The notes under the pieces were generated by a model. It had not been told where the DNA came from. It made no database searches and saw only the letters and a list, made by a program, of their open reading frames with translations. Of a stretch of 6,386 bases of DNA, positions 1-5,249 are shown piece by piece. The DNA lies in the NCBI GenBank assembly GCA_023128855.1, contig JAGMDE010000104.1:1-6386 (forward strand), given 5' to 3'. This DNA comes from Thermoplasmatales archaeon. GTDB lineage: Archaea; Thermoplasmatota; E2; DHVEG-1. Position 1 is the first letter of the stretch, and every line of letters begins with the position of its first letter. The translations under genes and the position numbers were made by a program.

Positions 1-518
1 GTGCAATGCTTCCGTTTGTTTTTGCAGCACTTACAATGGGTGCTGTTGGAAAAGCAGCGTATGCAATGGTTGAAGAGGTTCGTTATCAATTTAAAAAATT
101 CAAACTATTGGAAAATGACAAAAATAAACCAGATTATGAGCGATGTGTAAAAATTAGTACAAATAGAGCACTAAAAGGAATGATTGTACCAAGTTTGTTG
201 GCAGTTGTTTCTCCAGTTGTTGTCGGAATTTTGTTAAAACCAACAGGACTTGGAGGTCTTTTAATGGGATCAATTACTACTGGTTTTCTTTTAGCTGTAT
301 TTTTGGCCAATTCTGGCGGTGCATGGGATAATGCTAAGAAATATATTGAATCCGGAAATCTCGGTGGAAAAGGTTCAGAAGCTCATAAAGCGACAGTTAT
401 TGGGGATACAGTTGGTGATCCCTGCAAGGATACCTCTGGCCCATCTCTAAATATATTGATTAAACTGATGGCTATTGTCTCATTAGTATTTTTACCATTA
501 ATTATTGCATTAACATAG
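1..518 (+). CDS. hppA: Membrane-bound ion-translocating pyrophosphatase, C-terminal part (5' end outside window)
   Basis: This is the last 172 or so codons of an integral-membrane pyrophosphatase, which hydrolyses PPi and pumps H+ or Na+ across the cytoplasmic membrane. The reading frame runs in from the window edge (first full codon at base 3), so the methionine at 6 is internal. The family usually has about 700 residues and 16 membrane helices, so about three quarters is missing. Numbering from that Met, hydrophobic helices lie near 1-20, 58-77, 83-103 and 148-169. Between the last two is the cytosolic signature: GGAWDNAKKYIE (104-115), KGSEAHKATVIGDTVGDP (122-139) and KDTSGPSLNILIK (141-153), with the Asp/Lys residues that bind Mg2+ and pyrophosphate. 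The residues that separate K+-dependent from K+-independent types lie upstream, so ion and K+ specificity cannot be called. The gene ends at TAG 516-518, and no co-oriented gene follows closely. Confidence 0.96.
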   Translation, partial: AMLPFVFAALTMGAVGKAAYAMVEEVRYQFKKFKLLENDKNKPDYERCVKISTNRALKGMIVPSLLAVVSPVVVGILLKPTGLGGLLMGSITTGFLLAVFLANSGGAWDNAKKYIESGNLGGKGSEAHKATVIGDTVGDPCKDTSGPSLNILIKLMAIVSLVFLPLIIALT

Positions 519-541
519 AAATATTAGTATTCAAAAAGCAT

Positions 542-562
542 ATAAGGAGTAATTCTCCTTAT
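542..562 (+). terminator. Perfect 8-bp hairpin downstream of hppA
   Basis: ATAAGGAG (542-549), loop TAATT, CTCCTTAT (555-562) form a perfect inverted repeat starting 24 bases after the hppA stop. Position suggests transcription termination or 3'-end protection of the hppA mRNA. There is no T-run directly after it, which archaeal termination usually needs, so the terminator reading is tentative. The left arm also belongs to a 13-base sequence (540-552) repeated at 2068-2080. Confidence 0.4.
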
Positions 563-564
563 GA

Positions 565-777
565 AAACTCCTAAGATATCTCTATCTATATATTGTATTT
601 GAGGGAGAAAAGTCATTAAATTTCCCGATCAAATATGGCAAACTAGAAATTGATAGATTTTATCTCTTTCCTTATCTCTCTTTTTACGCAGATCTTACTT
701 TAAGTGTCGAAACAATTGATGGAAAAATGACTTTTTCAATTTACATTAAACAAAATATCAATTCAACAACAGCTTAA
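565..777 (+). pseudogene. Startless open frame, possible remnant of a lost gene's 3' end
   Basis: A frame of 70 sense codons runs from 565 to TAA 775-777. It has no ATG, GTG or TTG before the Met at 727, which is only 16 codons from the end, so it is not an intact gene as it stands. The translation looks like real protein: alternating hydrophobic and polar strands, for example KYGKLEIDRFYLFPYLSFYA (from about 628) and GKMTFSIYIKQNI (from about 721). The pattern of a strand, a Pro-containing loop, then G-K-x-T/L-x-F/I-S-I recalls the C-terminal end of condensation or acyltransferase (PapA, wax-ester-synthase-like) domains, but this is an impression from short similarity. It lies in the disturbed zone that also holds the truncated integrase. 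It could also be a chance frame. Confidence 0.35.
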
Positions 778-802
778 AAAATGCATGATAATTCAACGAA
801 AC

Positions 803-1309
803 TTATTTTATCTTAGATCTAACTTTTTTTTGAAAGTTTTGTTTTATTACTTTCATTAAACCATATATTTTTAATTTCAATCTAGTACGTTTTTTTGTAA
901 ACGATTCTATTTCCTCTGCTGACCATTTTTTAATTTTATTATTGAATAATTTTTTTGTTTCATTCATCCAGATTTCATTTCTTTTAAACTCTTCGACATA
1001 TGGACATAATTCTTTTGGATAAAAATAGAAATTTAATGAACTTTTAATAATGTTAAAACGCATAGGAAAAATTTTACATTCTAAAGGTCTTAACTTCTGC
1101 GGTAATTTACATCCATTTTCTCTTAAGAATATGCATCTCTGTTCATTTGCTTTGATTTTGAAAATAACGCCCTCTCGTTCAGCAAAATCTTTGTATCCTG
1201 CTTTTTTTAAATGATCATATTCATATTTTGATATTATTGGTCTTGTACAACAGTAACCATTACATTTTTTACATATATCTAGCATTTTTTGATCTTTTTC
1301 ATCAATCAT
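803..1309 (-). CDS. YkgJ-family cysteine-cluster protein (CxxCxxxCC)
   Basis: Protein of 168 residues from the chosen start. It carries the YkgJ/UPF0153 cysteine signature, thought to bind zinc or an Fe-S cluster; no biochemical role is firmly established. Numbered from that start, the ligand set is CKKCNGYCC (13-21), C59 in RCIFL, C67 in NGCKL, and C78 in RPLECKIFPM. An extra Cys at 102 sits in KELCPY. The Lys-rich C-terminus has no cysteines. The frame remains open to an ATG at 1399 (198 residues), but those 30 extra residues are unlike the family. A TATA-like box centred near 1335 lies about 26 bp before the ATG at 1307-1309, which fits a leaderless transcript; ATG at 1316-1318 is the alternative. 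It faces the integrase remnant tail to tail only in part: the two genes diverge from the 1310-1482 gap. It may be a passenger of a decayed element or simply a host gene. Confidence 0.8.
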   Translation of the reverse strand: MIDEKDQKMLDICKKCNGYCCTRPIISKYEYDHLKKAGYKDFAEREGVIFKIKANEQRCIFLRENGCKLPQKLRPLECKIFPMRFNIIKSSLNFYFYPKELCPYVEEFKRNEIWMNETKKLFNNKIKKWSAEEIESFTKKRTRLKLKIYGLMKVIKQNFQKKVRSKIK

Positions 1310-1326
1310 ATTTAACATTATGTCGG

Positions 1327-1340
1327 TTTTATAATAAATA
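1327..1340 (-). promoter_or_regulatory. TATA-like box for the YkgJ-family gene
   Basis: Read on the minus strand, 1340 to 1327 is TATTTATTATAAAA. Its centre is about 26 bp upstream of the ATG at 1309, the normal archaeal spacing from TATA box to transcription start. No Shine-Dalgarno sequence is visible before that ATG. Together these suggest a leaderless mRNA and favour the internal start over the longer frame. Confidence 0.45.
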
Positions 1341-1482
1341 TTTTTCTTCCAAATCCATGACCTATCAAGTCTTGTTTTGTTCAAAATCATACTCAGCAAG
1401 TCTTACCCTCGCTCCTGCCATCATAGGCACATAGAAAAATCAAATATGTTACATAGTTTGACTACTCAAATAGCAGAAATGA

Positions 1483-1992
1483 AAGGGAAATACCTACGAC
1501 ATAATCAACATAAAACAAGAGGCATTAGACGGAATAAAGGCATATCTGGATGATGAAGAGAGACCCACACCAAAAAAGGGATATGAGAAAGCATTGTTCC
1601 TATCAAGTCATAAAAGGAGACTAGGCTATACAACTCTCCACAGGATAATCAAAGAAGTAGGAGTGAAAGCAGGTATCAAGAGAAGAGTGTATCCTCATAT
1701 GTTCAGAGCATCTATGCTAACCTTTATGGATAAAAACGGAGCATCAGTATTTGAGATTAAGGCTCAAAGCAGACACAAACAAATAAAGACAGTTGAACGA
1801 TATGTCAGACACTCTGATGAACACAACAAAGAGGTATATAATAAAACAATGCCCGAGTTCAATGGAAAAACACAACCAGAGCCAACATCAAACCAAGATA
1901 ATCCAGATATAATGAAGCAACTATTAGACAGAATTAAGAGCCTAGAACATCAGTTAAAGCAAAACAACAATAAGACAGACTATATCCAGTAA
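1483..1992 (+). pseudogene. 5'-truncated tyrosine recombinase (XerC/phage-integrase family)
   Basis: This is the C-terminal half of an archaeal tyrosine recombinase catalytic domain. The frame opens after TGA 1480-1482 with KGNTYDIINIKQEALDGIKA, the typical strand after the first catalytic Arg. It then has the H-x-x-R box as PHMFRAS (about 1699-1719), the second His as SRHKQIKTV (about 1768-1794) and the nucleophilic Tyr in ERYVRHS (about 1795-1815). The N-terminal DNA-binding domain and the first catalytic Arg (LRxxE box) are absent, and stops occur at 1459, 1471 and 1480. The TTG at 1594 would remove still more, so it is not a credible start. The +2-shifted frame just upstream (from ATG 1446, ending TTQIAEMKG) may be a frameshifted continuation. 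The tail after about 1860 is Asn/Gln-rich with a short coiled coil (MKQLLDRIKSLEHQLKQ). It is probably the relic of an integrated element. Confidence 0.82.
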
Positions 1993-1999
1993 AAACCAA

Positions 2000-2083
2000 A
2001 TGGAATATAATAATTTCGTCATGGAATATAATCAACTCCAAACGGACATTATATACCGTAGAAAGGAATATAAGGAGTAAATA
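2000..2083 (+). repeat. Four 21-bp units between the integrase remnant and rpoE
   Basis: Four consecutive 21-bp units start at 2000, 2021, 2042 and 2063. Units 1 and 2 share ATGGAATATAAT exactly. Unit 4 begins AAGGAATATAAGG. Unit 3 is the most diverged (ACGGACATTATATA), but keeps GGA at the same phase. The GGA triplets fall at 2002, 2023, 2044 and 2065, exactly 21 bp apart, or two helical turns. This arrangement could be an operator array for a repressor or activator of the downstream operon, or arm-type binding sites from the old element. The unit ends are not conserved, so this is an ordered set of short cores and not a long tandem repeat. Confidence 0.5.
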
Positions 2084-2088
2084 TATTT
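2049..2088 (+). promoter_or_regulatory. Promoter region of the rpoE-rps27ae operon (two candidate TATA boxes)
   Basis: TTATATACC at 2049-2057 is a good archaeal TATA box and would give a start near 2079 with a leader of about 45 bases. AAATATATTT at 2079-2088 is a perfect 10-bp palindrome and a second TATA-like candidate, giving a short leader of about 15 bases. Both lie within or at the edge of the 21-bp repeat array, so binding to the array would compete with TBP. Which one is used cannot be told by eye. Confidence 0.45.
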
Positions 2089-2124
2089 CAAGACGATTAT
2101 CTTTAGTTTAAAGTAGGGTTGGAC

Positions 2125-2736
2125 ATGTATTATAGAGTTAGAGTTAAAGATACTATTCGTATTCCTCCAAATAAGTTTAGTGAGGATCTCGATGAAGTTG
2201 TCACAAATATCGTACAGAAGACTTTTGAGGGTACAATGCGCAAGGCTCATGGCATTATTGTTGTTGCTGACAACATTGAACTTGTTGGTAGCGGCATTGT
2301 AATCCACGGCGATGGTGCAATGTATCAAAAAGTGGCATTTGATGCATTAACATTTAAACCAGAGTTGCAAGAGGTTCTTGATGCTGTTGTTTGTGAAATC
2401 GTTGAATTTGGTGCATTTTGTCATATTGGTCCACTTGATGCACTTATACATATGAGTCAAATAATGAACGATTACGTTGAGGTTGATGCGGAAAATGAAA
2501 TAATAACTGGTAAAGAGAAGAAATTTACATTGAAAACTGGTGATCCTGTTAGAGCAAGGGTAGTTGCAGTTAGCCTTAATGAACTTTCCTCTAGGGAAAG
2601 CAAGATTGGGCTTACAATGAGGCAACCTGCTCTTGGTTCACATGATTGGATATATGCGCCGACTGAAGAAGAAGAAAAGAAGAAAGAAAAAAAAGAGAAG
2701 AAAGAAAAAAAGAAGAAACGGAAGGGTAAGAAATGA
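2125..2736 (+). CDS. rpoE: DNA-directed RNA polymerase subunit Rpo7 (RpoE', Rpb7 homologue)
   Basis: Rpo7 pairs with Rpo4 to form the RNA polymerase stalk, which aids open-complex formation and binds nascent RNA. The protein starts MYYRVRVKDTIRIPPNKF, the usual archaeal Rpo7 N-terminus, so ATG 2125 is preferred over the in-frame TTG at 2119. Residues 1-78 or so form the tip/RNP domain, with the GDGAMYQKVAFDALTFKP hinge at its end. Residues 81 to about 180 form the S1 RNA-binding domain (VVCEIVEFGAFCHIGPLDAL, later KIGLTMRQPALG). A tail of about 25 residues made almost only of Glu and Lys follows, encoded by a purine-only run (2665-2718). It is longer than in compact archaeal homologues and ends Lys-rich. 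The stop overlaps the spt4 start (ATGA, 2733-2736), implying translational coupling. It is the first gene of a five-gene operon. Confidence 0.95.
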   Translation: MYYRVRVKDTIRIPPNKFSEDLDEVVTNIVQKTFEGTMRKAHGIIVVADNIELVGSGIVIHGDGAMYQKVAFDALTFKPELQEVLDAVVCEIVEFGAFCHIGPLDALIHMSQIMNDYVEVDAENEIITGKEKKFTLKTGDPVRARVVAVSLNELSSRESKIGLTMRQPALGSHDWIYAPTEEEEKKKEKKEKKEKKKKRKGKK

Positions 2737-2918
2737 AGAATGTTAGGGCTTGTAAAACCTGTCATGTGTTAACGGAAAGCGATGTCTGTCCTAATTGTTC
2801 GCTTCCTACTTCTAAAAGATGGCGCGGTTACGCGATAATTCGCGATCCTGCTAGCTCGCAGATTGCCAAGAAGATGAATATTACAAAGCCTGGCAAATAT
2901 GCCTTAAAAGTAATGTAG
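2733..2918 (+). CDS. spt4: Transcription elongation factor Spt4 (RpoE'')
   Basis: Spt4 is a small zinc protein that binds Spt5 NGN; the complex clamps RNA polymerase for processive elongation. At 61 residues it has normal archaeal length. The zinc ligands are C7, C10, C19 and C22 (CKTC and CPNC). The rest matches the family: RWRGYAIIRDP (29-39), SSQIAKKMNITKPGKYALKV (41-60). The loop after the second Cys pair is short but within family variation. The ATG overlaps the rpoE stop by four bases, and the DPCK start follows four bases after this stop, so it is expressed as an internal operon gene. The rpoE-spt4 pairing is widespread in Archaea and explains the older name RpoE''. Confidence 0.95.
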   Translation: MKNVRACKTCHVLTESDVCPNCSLPTSKRWRGYAIIRDPASSQIAKKMNITKPGKYALKVM

Positions 2919-2922
2919 AGTT

Positions 2923-3423
2923 ATGCGTGTTTTACCAGATAATCTAAGAGATTTTTTAAAACAGCCTGTTGGGCAGCTTGTAGATGAAAAAGAACTTTTA
3001 GAGCTATTGCAGAATGAGAAGTATATTGTTTCAATAGGCGATATGGTTACTTACACGCTTTTAAAAAATGAGATCAAGCCAGTATTTTGTATTGTTGATT
3101 ACAAAACAAGAAGGGGCGAATGCTCTTCCGAAATGATAGAATTAATAAAATCTTTCGGTAACAAAAGCGTAATTGTTGAAAATCCTCCTGCTACTATTTC
3201 TGATGATCTATGGAATGTTATAGAAATGGCATATGAAAACCTTGAAATTGGCTCACTTCGTATTGAAATTGAAGGGGAGGAGGATCTTGCATCACTTGCT
3301 GCAATTTATATGGCCCCATCAGACGTAACTATAATATATGGTCTGCCGGATAAGGGGGTCTTAGTTATTAAACCAACTCCTGAAAATAAACAATTAGTTA
3401 AAGAAATATTGGATAAGATGTGA
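2923..3423 (+). CDS. GTP-dependent dephospho-CoA kinase (DUF359 family)
   Basis: This family phosphorylates dephospho-CoA with GTP, the last step of archaeal coenzyme A synthesis, as shown for the Thermococcus kodakarensis member; it is unrelated to bacterial CoaE. The 166 residues match the usual single-domain length. Family motifs are visible: VSIGDMVTYTLL (36-47), IVDYKTRRGE (58-67), ENPPATISDDLW (81-92), IEGEEDLASLAAIYMAP (120-136) and IIYGLPDKGVLVI (141-153), with the Asp/Glu residues expected for metal and substrate binding. The start at ATG 2923, four bases after spt4, gives MRVLPDNLRDFLKQPVG, a typical family N-terminus. There is no clear Shine-Dalgarno, so coupling to spt4 translation is likely. 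The gene commonly lies between spt4 and rps24e in Euryarchaeota, so the placement itself is not a novelty. Confidence 0.92.
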   Translation: MRVLPDNLRDFLKQPVGQLVDEKELLELLQNEKYIVSIGDMVTYTLLKNEIKPVFCIVDYKTRRGECSSEMIELIKSFGNKSVIVENPPATISDDLWNVIEMAYENLEIGSLRIEIEGEEDLASLAAIYMAPSDVTIIYGLPDKGVLVIKPTPENKQLVKEILDKM

Positions 3424-3428
3424 GTAAT

Positions 3429-4298
3429 ATGGAAATAGAAATCGATTCAAAGAGAAATAATCCTTTGCTGAATAGAACTGAGATTTATTTTACTGTTAAA
3501 CATACAGGTGAAGGAACTCCTAACCGGGAGATTATCCGTAGTGAACTTGCTGATAAACTTAATGTTAAAAAAGAAAACATCGTTGTTAGTAATATTCAAT
3601 CAGGTTTTGGAACTCAAGAAATTTCGTGTTATGCAAAGGTTTATTCGTCTTTAGCTAAAACAAAAGATATTGAGCAAGATTATATTTTAAAGCGTAACAA
3701 ATTAATTGAGGGAGAAAAACCAGAGAAGAAAGCAGAAGAGAAGCCTCCAGAACCACCTAAACAAGAGATCTCAGAGGAGAAACCAACTGAGGCAGAACCT
3801 AAAGTTCCAATAGACGACGTAAAAGAGGAAAAACCAGCCGAGGAACCTCCACAGACTTCTGAACCACCAGTTGAAGAGCCACCTAAAGAGGAAACTCTAG
3901 AGCCTGCTCCTGAAACTCCACCTGAAGAACCTCCAAAGGTGGAAGAAACCCCCGTTGAAGAACCAGCTGGCGAACCTACGCCGGAGCCTGCACAAGTTGA
4001 GGAGCCACCTGTGGAAGAAAAACCTTCTGAGGAAACACCTGCTGAGGATATCCCTAAACCAGAGCAAAAGGGGGAAACTCCTGTTGAAGAATCTCCAAAA
4101 GAAGAAACTCAAGAACCTGAAACCCCTGAAGAGGAAAAATCTGGGGAATCAGATGAGCAACCAAAAGAAGAACCTTCAGAGGAAATAAAATCTGAAGAAA
4201 AACCAGATGAACCAACTGAAAAAGTTAAAGAGGAAAAATCCGATGAGAAACCAAAGAAAGAGAAATCTGAGGATACCACTGAAGAAAAGAAGGAATAA
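3429..4298 (+). CDS. rps24e: 30S ribosomal protein S24e (eS24) with long Pro/Glu-rich C-terminal tail
   Basis: The first 95 or so of 289 residues are a complete S24e: MEIEIDSKRNNPLLNRTEI, TVKHTGEGTPNREIIRSEL, the NIQSGFGTQEISCYAKVYSS core and DYILKRNK. Archaeal S24e is normally about 100 residues. Here about 195 residues follow, consisting almost wholly of Pro, Glu, Lys, Thr and Ser. The tail is strongly acidic, has no hydrophobic segment or globular signature, and contains at least eight Pro-Pro pairs. A recurrent element is PVEEPPKEET, PVEEPAGEPT, PVEEKPSEET, PVEESPKEET (starting at 3867, 3951, 4008 and 4080). The last 50 residues shift to Lys/Glu/Ser with little Pro. ATG 3429 gives the family N-terminus; GTG 3420, overlapping the preceding stop, would add MSN and is the alternative. 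rps27ae starts two bases after the stop. The frame is intact, with no sign of read-through of an ordinary stop, so the tail appears to be a true extension. Confidence 0.93.
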   Translation: MEIEIDSKRNNPLLNRTEIYFTVKHTGEGTPNREIIRSELADKLNVKKENIVVSNIQSGFGTQEISCYAKVYSSLAKTKDIEQDYILKRNKLIEGEKPEKKAEEKPPEPPKQEISEEKPTEAEPKVPIDDVKEEKPAEEPPQTSEPPVEEPPKEETLEPAPETPPEEPPKVEETPVEEPAGEPTPEPAQVEEPPVEEKPSEETPAEDIPKPEQKGETPVEESPKEETQEPETPEEEKSGESDEQPKEEPSEEIKSEEKPDEPTEKVKEEKSDEKPKKEKSEDTTEEKKE

Positions 4299-4300
4299 TC

Positions 4301-4753
4301 ATGAAAAAAATTGAATTTTTCAAAGTTGAAGGAGATAAGATTACACGTATTCGCAGACATTGCCCAAAATGTGGTCCTGCAGTTTTTCTGGCAGAACATA
4401 AGAATCGTTTTAGCTGTGGAAAATGTGGATATACTGAATTCAGGGGAGGCGGTAAGAAAGAACCTCAACCTCCAAAAGTTGAACAAGAACCAATTGAGCA
4501 ACCCGTTCAAGAGCCCGAGCAAAAAGAAATGCCATCCAAACCTCCTGTTGAAGAACCCTCCACAGAAGTTACTCCGGAGCCTATTCCTGAACCTGAGCAG
4601 AAAGAAGAACAGCCACTTGAAGAACCTCCTAAAGAGGAAGAACCACCAAGTGATGATAAACCTAAGGAGGAAACCTCTGAAACTGAGGAACAGCCTTCTA
4701 AGGAGAAACCTAAAGAAGAAAAATCTGATCAAGAATCTAAAGAATCTGGCTGA
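4301..4753 (+). CDS. rps27ae: 30S ribosomal protein S27ae (eS31) with Pro/Glu-rich C-terminal tail
   Basis: Residues 1 to about 50 of 150 are a full archaeal S27ae zinc-ribbon protein: MKKIEFFKVEGDKITRIRRH, then ligands C21, C24, C39 and C42 in CPKCGPAVFL and FSCGKCGYTEF. The family normally ends here, at 50-60 residues, on the small-subunit head near the beak. Instead about 100 more residues follow, rich in Glu, Pro and Lys and strongly acidic. Elements PVEEPSTEVTPEP (4544) and PLEEPPKEEEPP (about 4613) match the elements in the adjacent S24e tail. In eukaryotes the orthologue is made as a ubiquitin fusion at the N-terminus; here the addition is C-terminal and not ubiquitin-like. AAGGA in the end of rps24e, about 7 bases before ATG, can act as Shine-Dalgarno. 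In many archaea kae1-bud32 follows this gene; here the operon ends instead. Confidence 0.93.
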   Translation: MKKIEFFKVEGDKITRIRRHCPKCGPAVFLAEHKNRFSCGKCGYTEFRGGGKKEPQPPKVEQEPIEQPVQEPEQKEMPSKPPVEEPSTEVTPEPIPEPEQKEEQPLEEPPKEEEPPSDDKPKEETSETEEQPSKEKPKEEKSDQESKESG

Positions 4754-4768
4754 TATCCACTTAACATT

Positions 4769-4813
4769 AATTTTTAACAAAACATTAATAAGCTAGGAAT
4801 TATTATCCTTTTT
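4769..4813 (+). terminator. Transcription terminator of the rpoE-rps27ae operon
   Basis: Two T-runs lie after the rps27ae stop: TTTTT at 4771-4775 and TTTTT at 4809-4813. The second is preceded by a weak 4-bp stem, AGGA (4795-4798) with TCCT (4806-4809). Archaeal RNA polymerase stops at T-rich tracts, so this 60-base stretch is the likely operon end. AACATTAAT also occurs twice here (4763 and 4781); I attach no function to it. Confidence 0.5.
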
Positions 4814-4827
4814 AAAAATAATATGAA

Positions 4828-4852
4828 TTATATAAAACAAAATATTTAATAT
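4828..4852 (+). promoter_or_regulatory. TATA-like region upstream of the winged-helix gene
   Basis: ATTATATAAAA (from 4827) and TATTTAATATT (4842-4852) are both AT-only TATA candidates. Either would give a leader of about 20-40 bases before GTG 4896, long enough to include the GAGGGA Shine-Dalgarno at 4885-4890. The surrounding sequence is very AT-rich, so the exact box is uncertain. Confidence 0.4.
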
Positions 4853-4895
4853 TGGCTGAGATAATTAAGATAAAATATTATTTTGAGGGAGCAAA

Positions 4896-5165
4896 GTGGT
4901 CAATAACAGAAGATCTGAAATTGAAATTATAGGCGAGATTTTAAGACTATCTAGTAATGGGGCAAAAAAAACAGAGCTTTTGTACCAAGGTAATTTTAGT
5001 TACTTTCAACTTCAAGGGTATCTTTCTTTTTTAATAGAAAAGGAAATTTTAGAAGAAGCAGAAATCAAAAATAATGGTAGTTCAACAAAAGGTTATAGAA
5101 CTACTGAAAAAGGACTCCTACTTTTACAAGATGTTAAAAAAGTTCTAGCACATCTAGATCTTTAG
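4896..5165 (+). CDS. Archaeal winged-helix DNA-binding protein (HTH_45 / Sso10a-like regulator)
   Basis: An 89-residue predicted transcriptional regulator typical of Archaea. RRSEIEIIGEILRLSSNGAK (5-24) is the first helix pair. KTELLYQGNFSYFQLQGYLS (25-44) contains the helix-turn-helix with recognition helix. FLIEKEILEEAEI (45-57) leads into the wing, whose tip is NNGSSTKGYRTTEKG (59-73). The last helix (LLLLQDVKKVLAHLDL) probably serves dimerisation, as in Sso10a-type proteins. Length and motif order are ordinary for the family, and no ligand or metal-binding domain is present. The start is GTG, supported by GAGGGA five bases upstream and by the family N-terminus. It is transcribed alone, flanked by terminators, so its targets cannot be inferred; autoregulation, or regulation of the upstream operon or the rhodanese gene, are all possible. 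Confidence 0.88.
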   Translation: MVNNRRSEIEIIGEILRLSSNGAKKTELLYQGNFSYFQLQGYLSFLIEKEILEEAEIKNNGSSTKGYRTTEKGLLLLQDVKKVLAHLDL

Positions 5166-5249
5166 CAATATTTAGGCCACATTAAAATATTTGTTTATTT
5201 TCCGATGTTGAAACTATTATTAAACTGACAGATATAAACTAAAAACATC

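Noticed and set aside
1228..1434. Plus-strand frame of 68 codons, hydrophobic and Tyr-rich
   Set aside because: It lies mostly antisense to the conserved cysteine cluster of the YkgJ-type gene, and has no Shine-Dalgarno or family match.
1360..1435. GC-richer patch with a GTTCAAAATC sequence that recalls a tRNA T-loop, considered as a tRNA 3' end at an attachment site
   Set aside because: No paired T-stem, acceptor stem or other tRNA arms can be drawn around it.
2032..2625. Two minus-strand frames opposite rpoE
   Set aside because: Both are antisense to well-conserved Rpo7 coding sequence and show no motifs.
2472..2765. Minus-strand frame of 97 codons opposite the end of rpoE, with a Phe/Ser run
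   Set aside because: The Phe/Ser run is simply the complement of the purine tract, and the opposite strand encodes certain Rpo7.
3897..4188. Shorter overlapping frames on both strands within the S24e tail
   Set aside because: Low-complexity shadows with no start signals or recognisable motifs.
4109..4780. Long minus-strand open frame of 223 codons, Phe/Arg/Ser-rich, covering the S24e and S27ae tails
   Set aside because: It is the reverse complement of the Glu/Lys/Pro-rich coding sequence, where stops are rare by composition. It has no family resemblance and lies opposite two well-supported genes.
4311..4796. 161-codon open frame overlapping rps27ae in another phase, giving a Lys/Leu/Asn-rich protein
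   Set aside because: The S27ae frame has the zinc ribbon and is plainly the real one. The overlap arises from the low-complexity codons of the tail.
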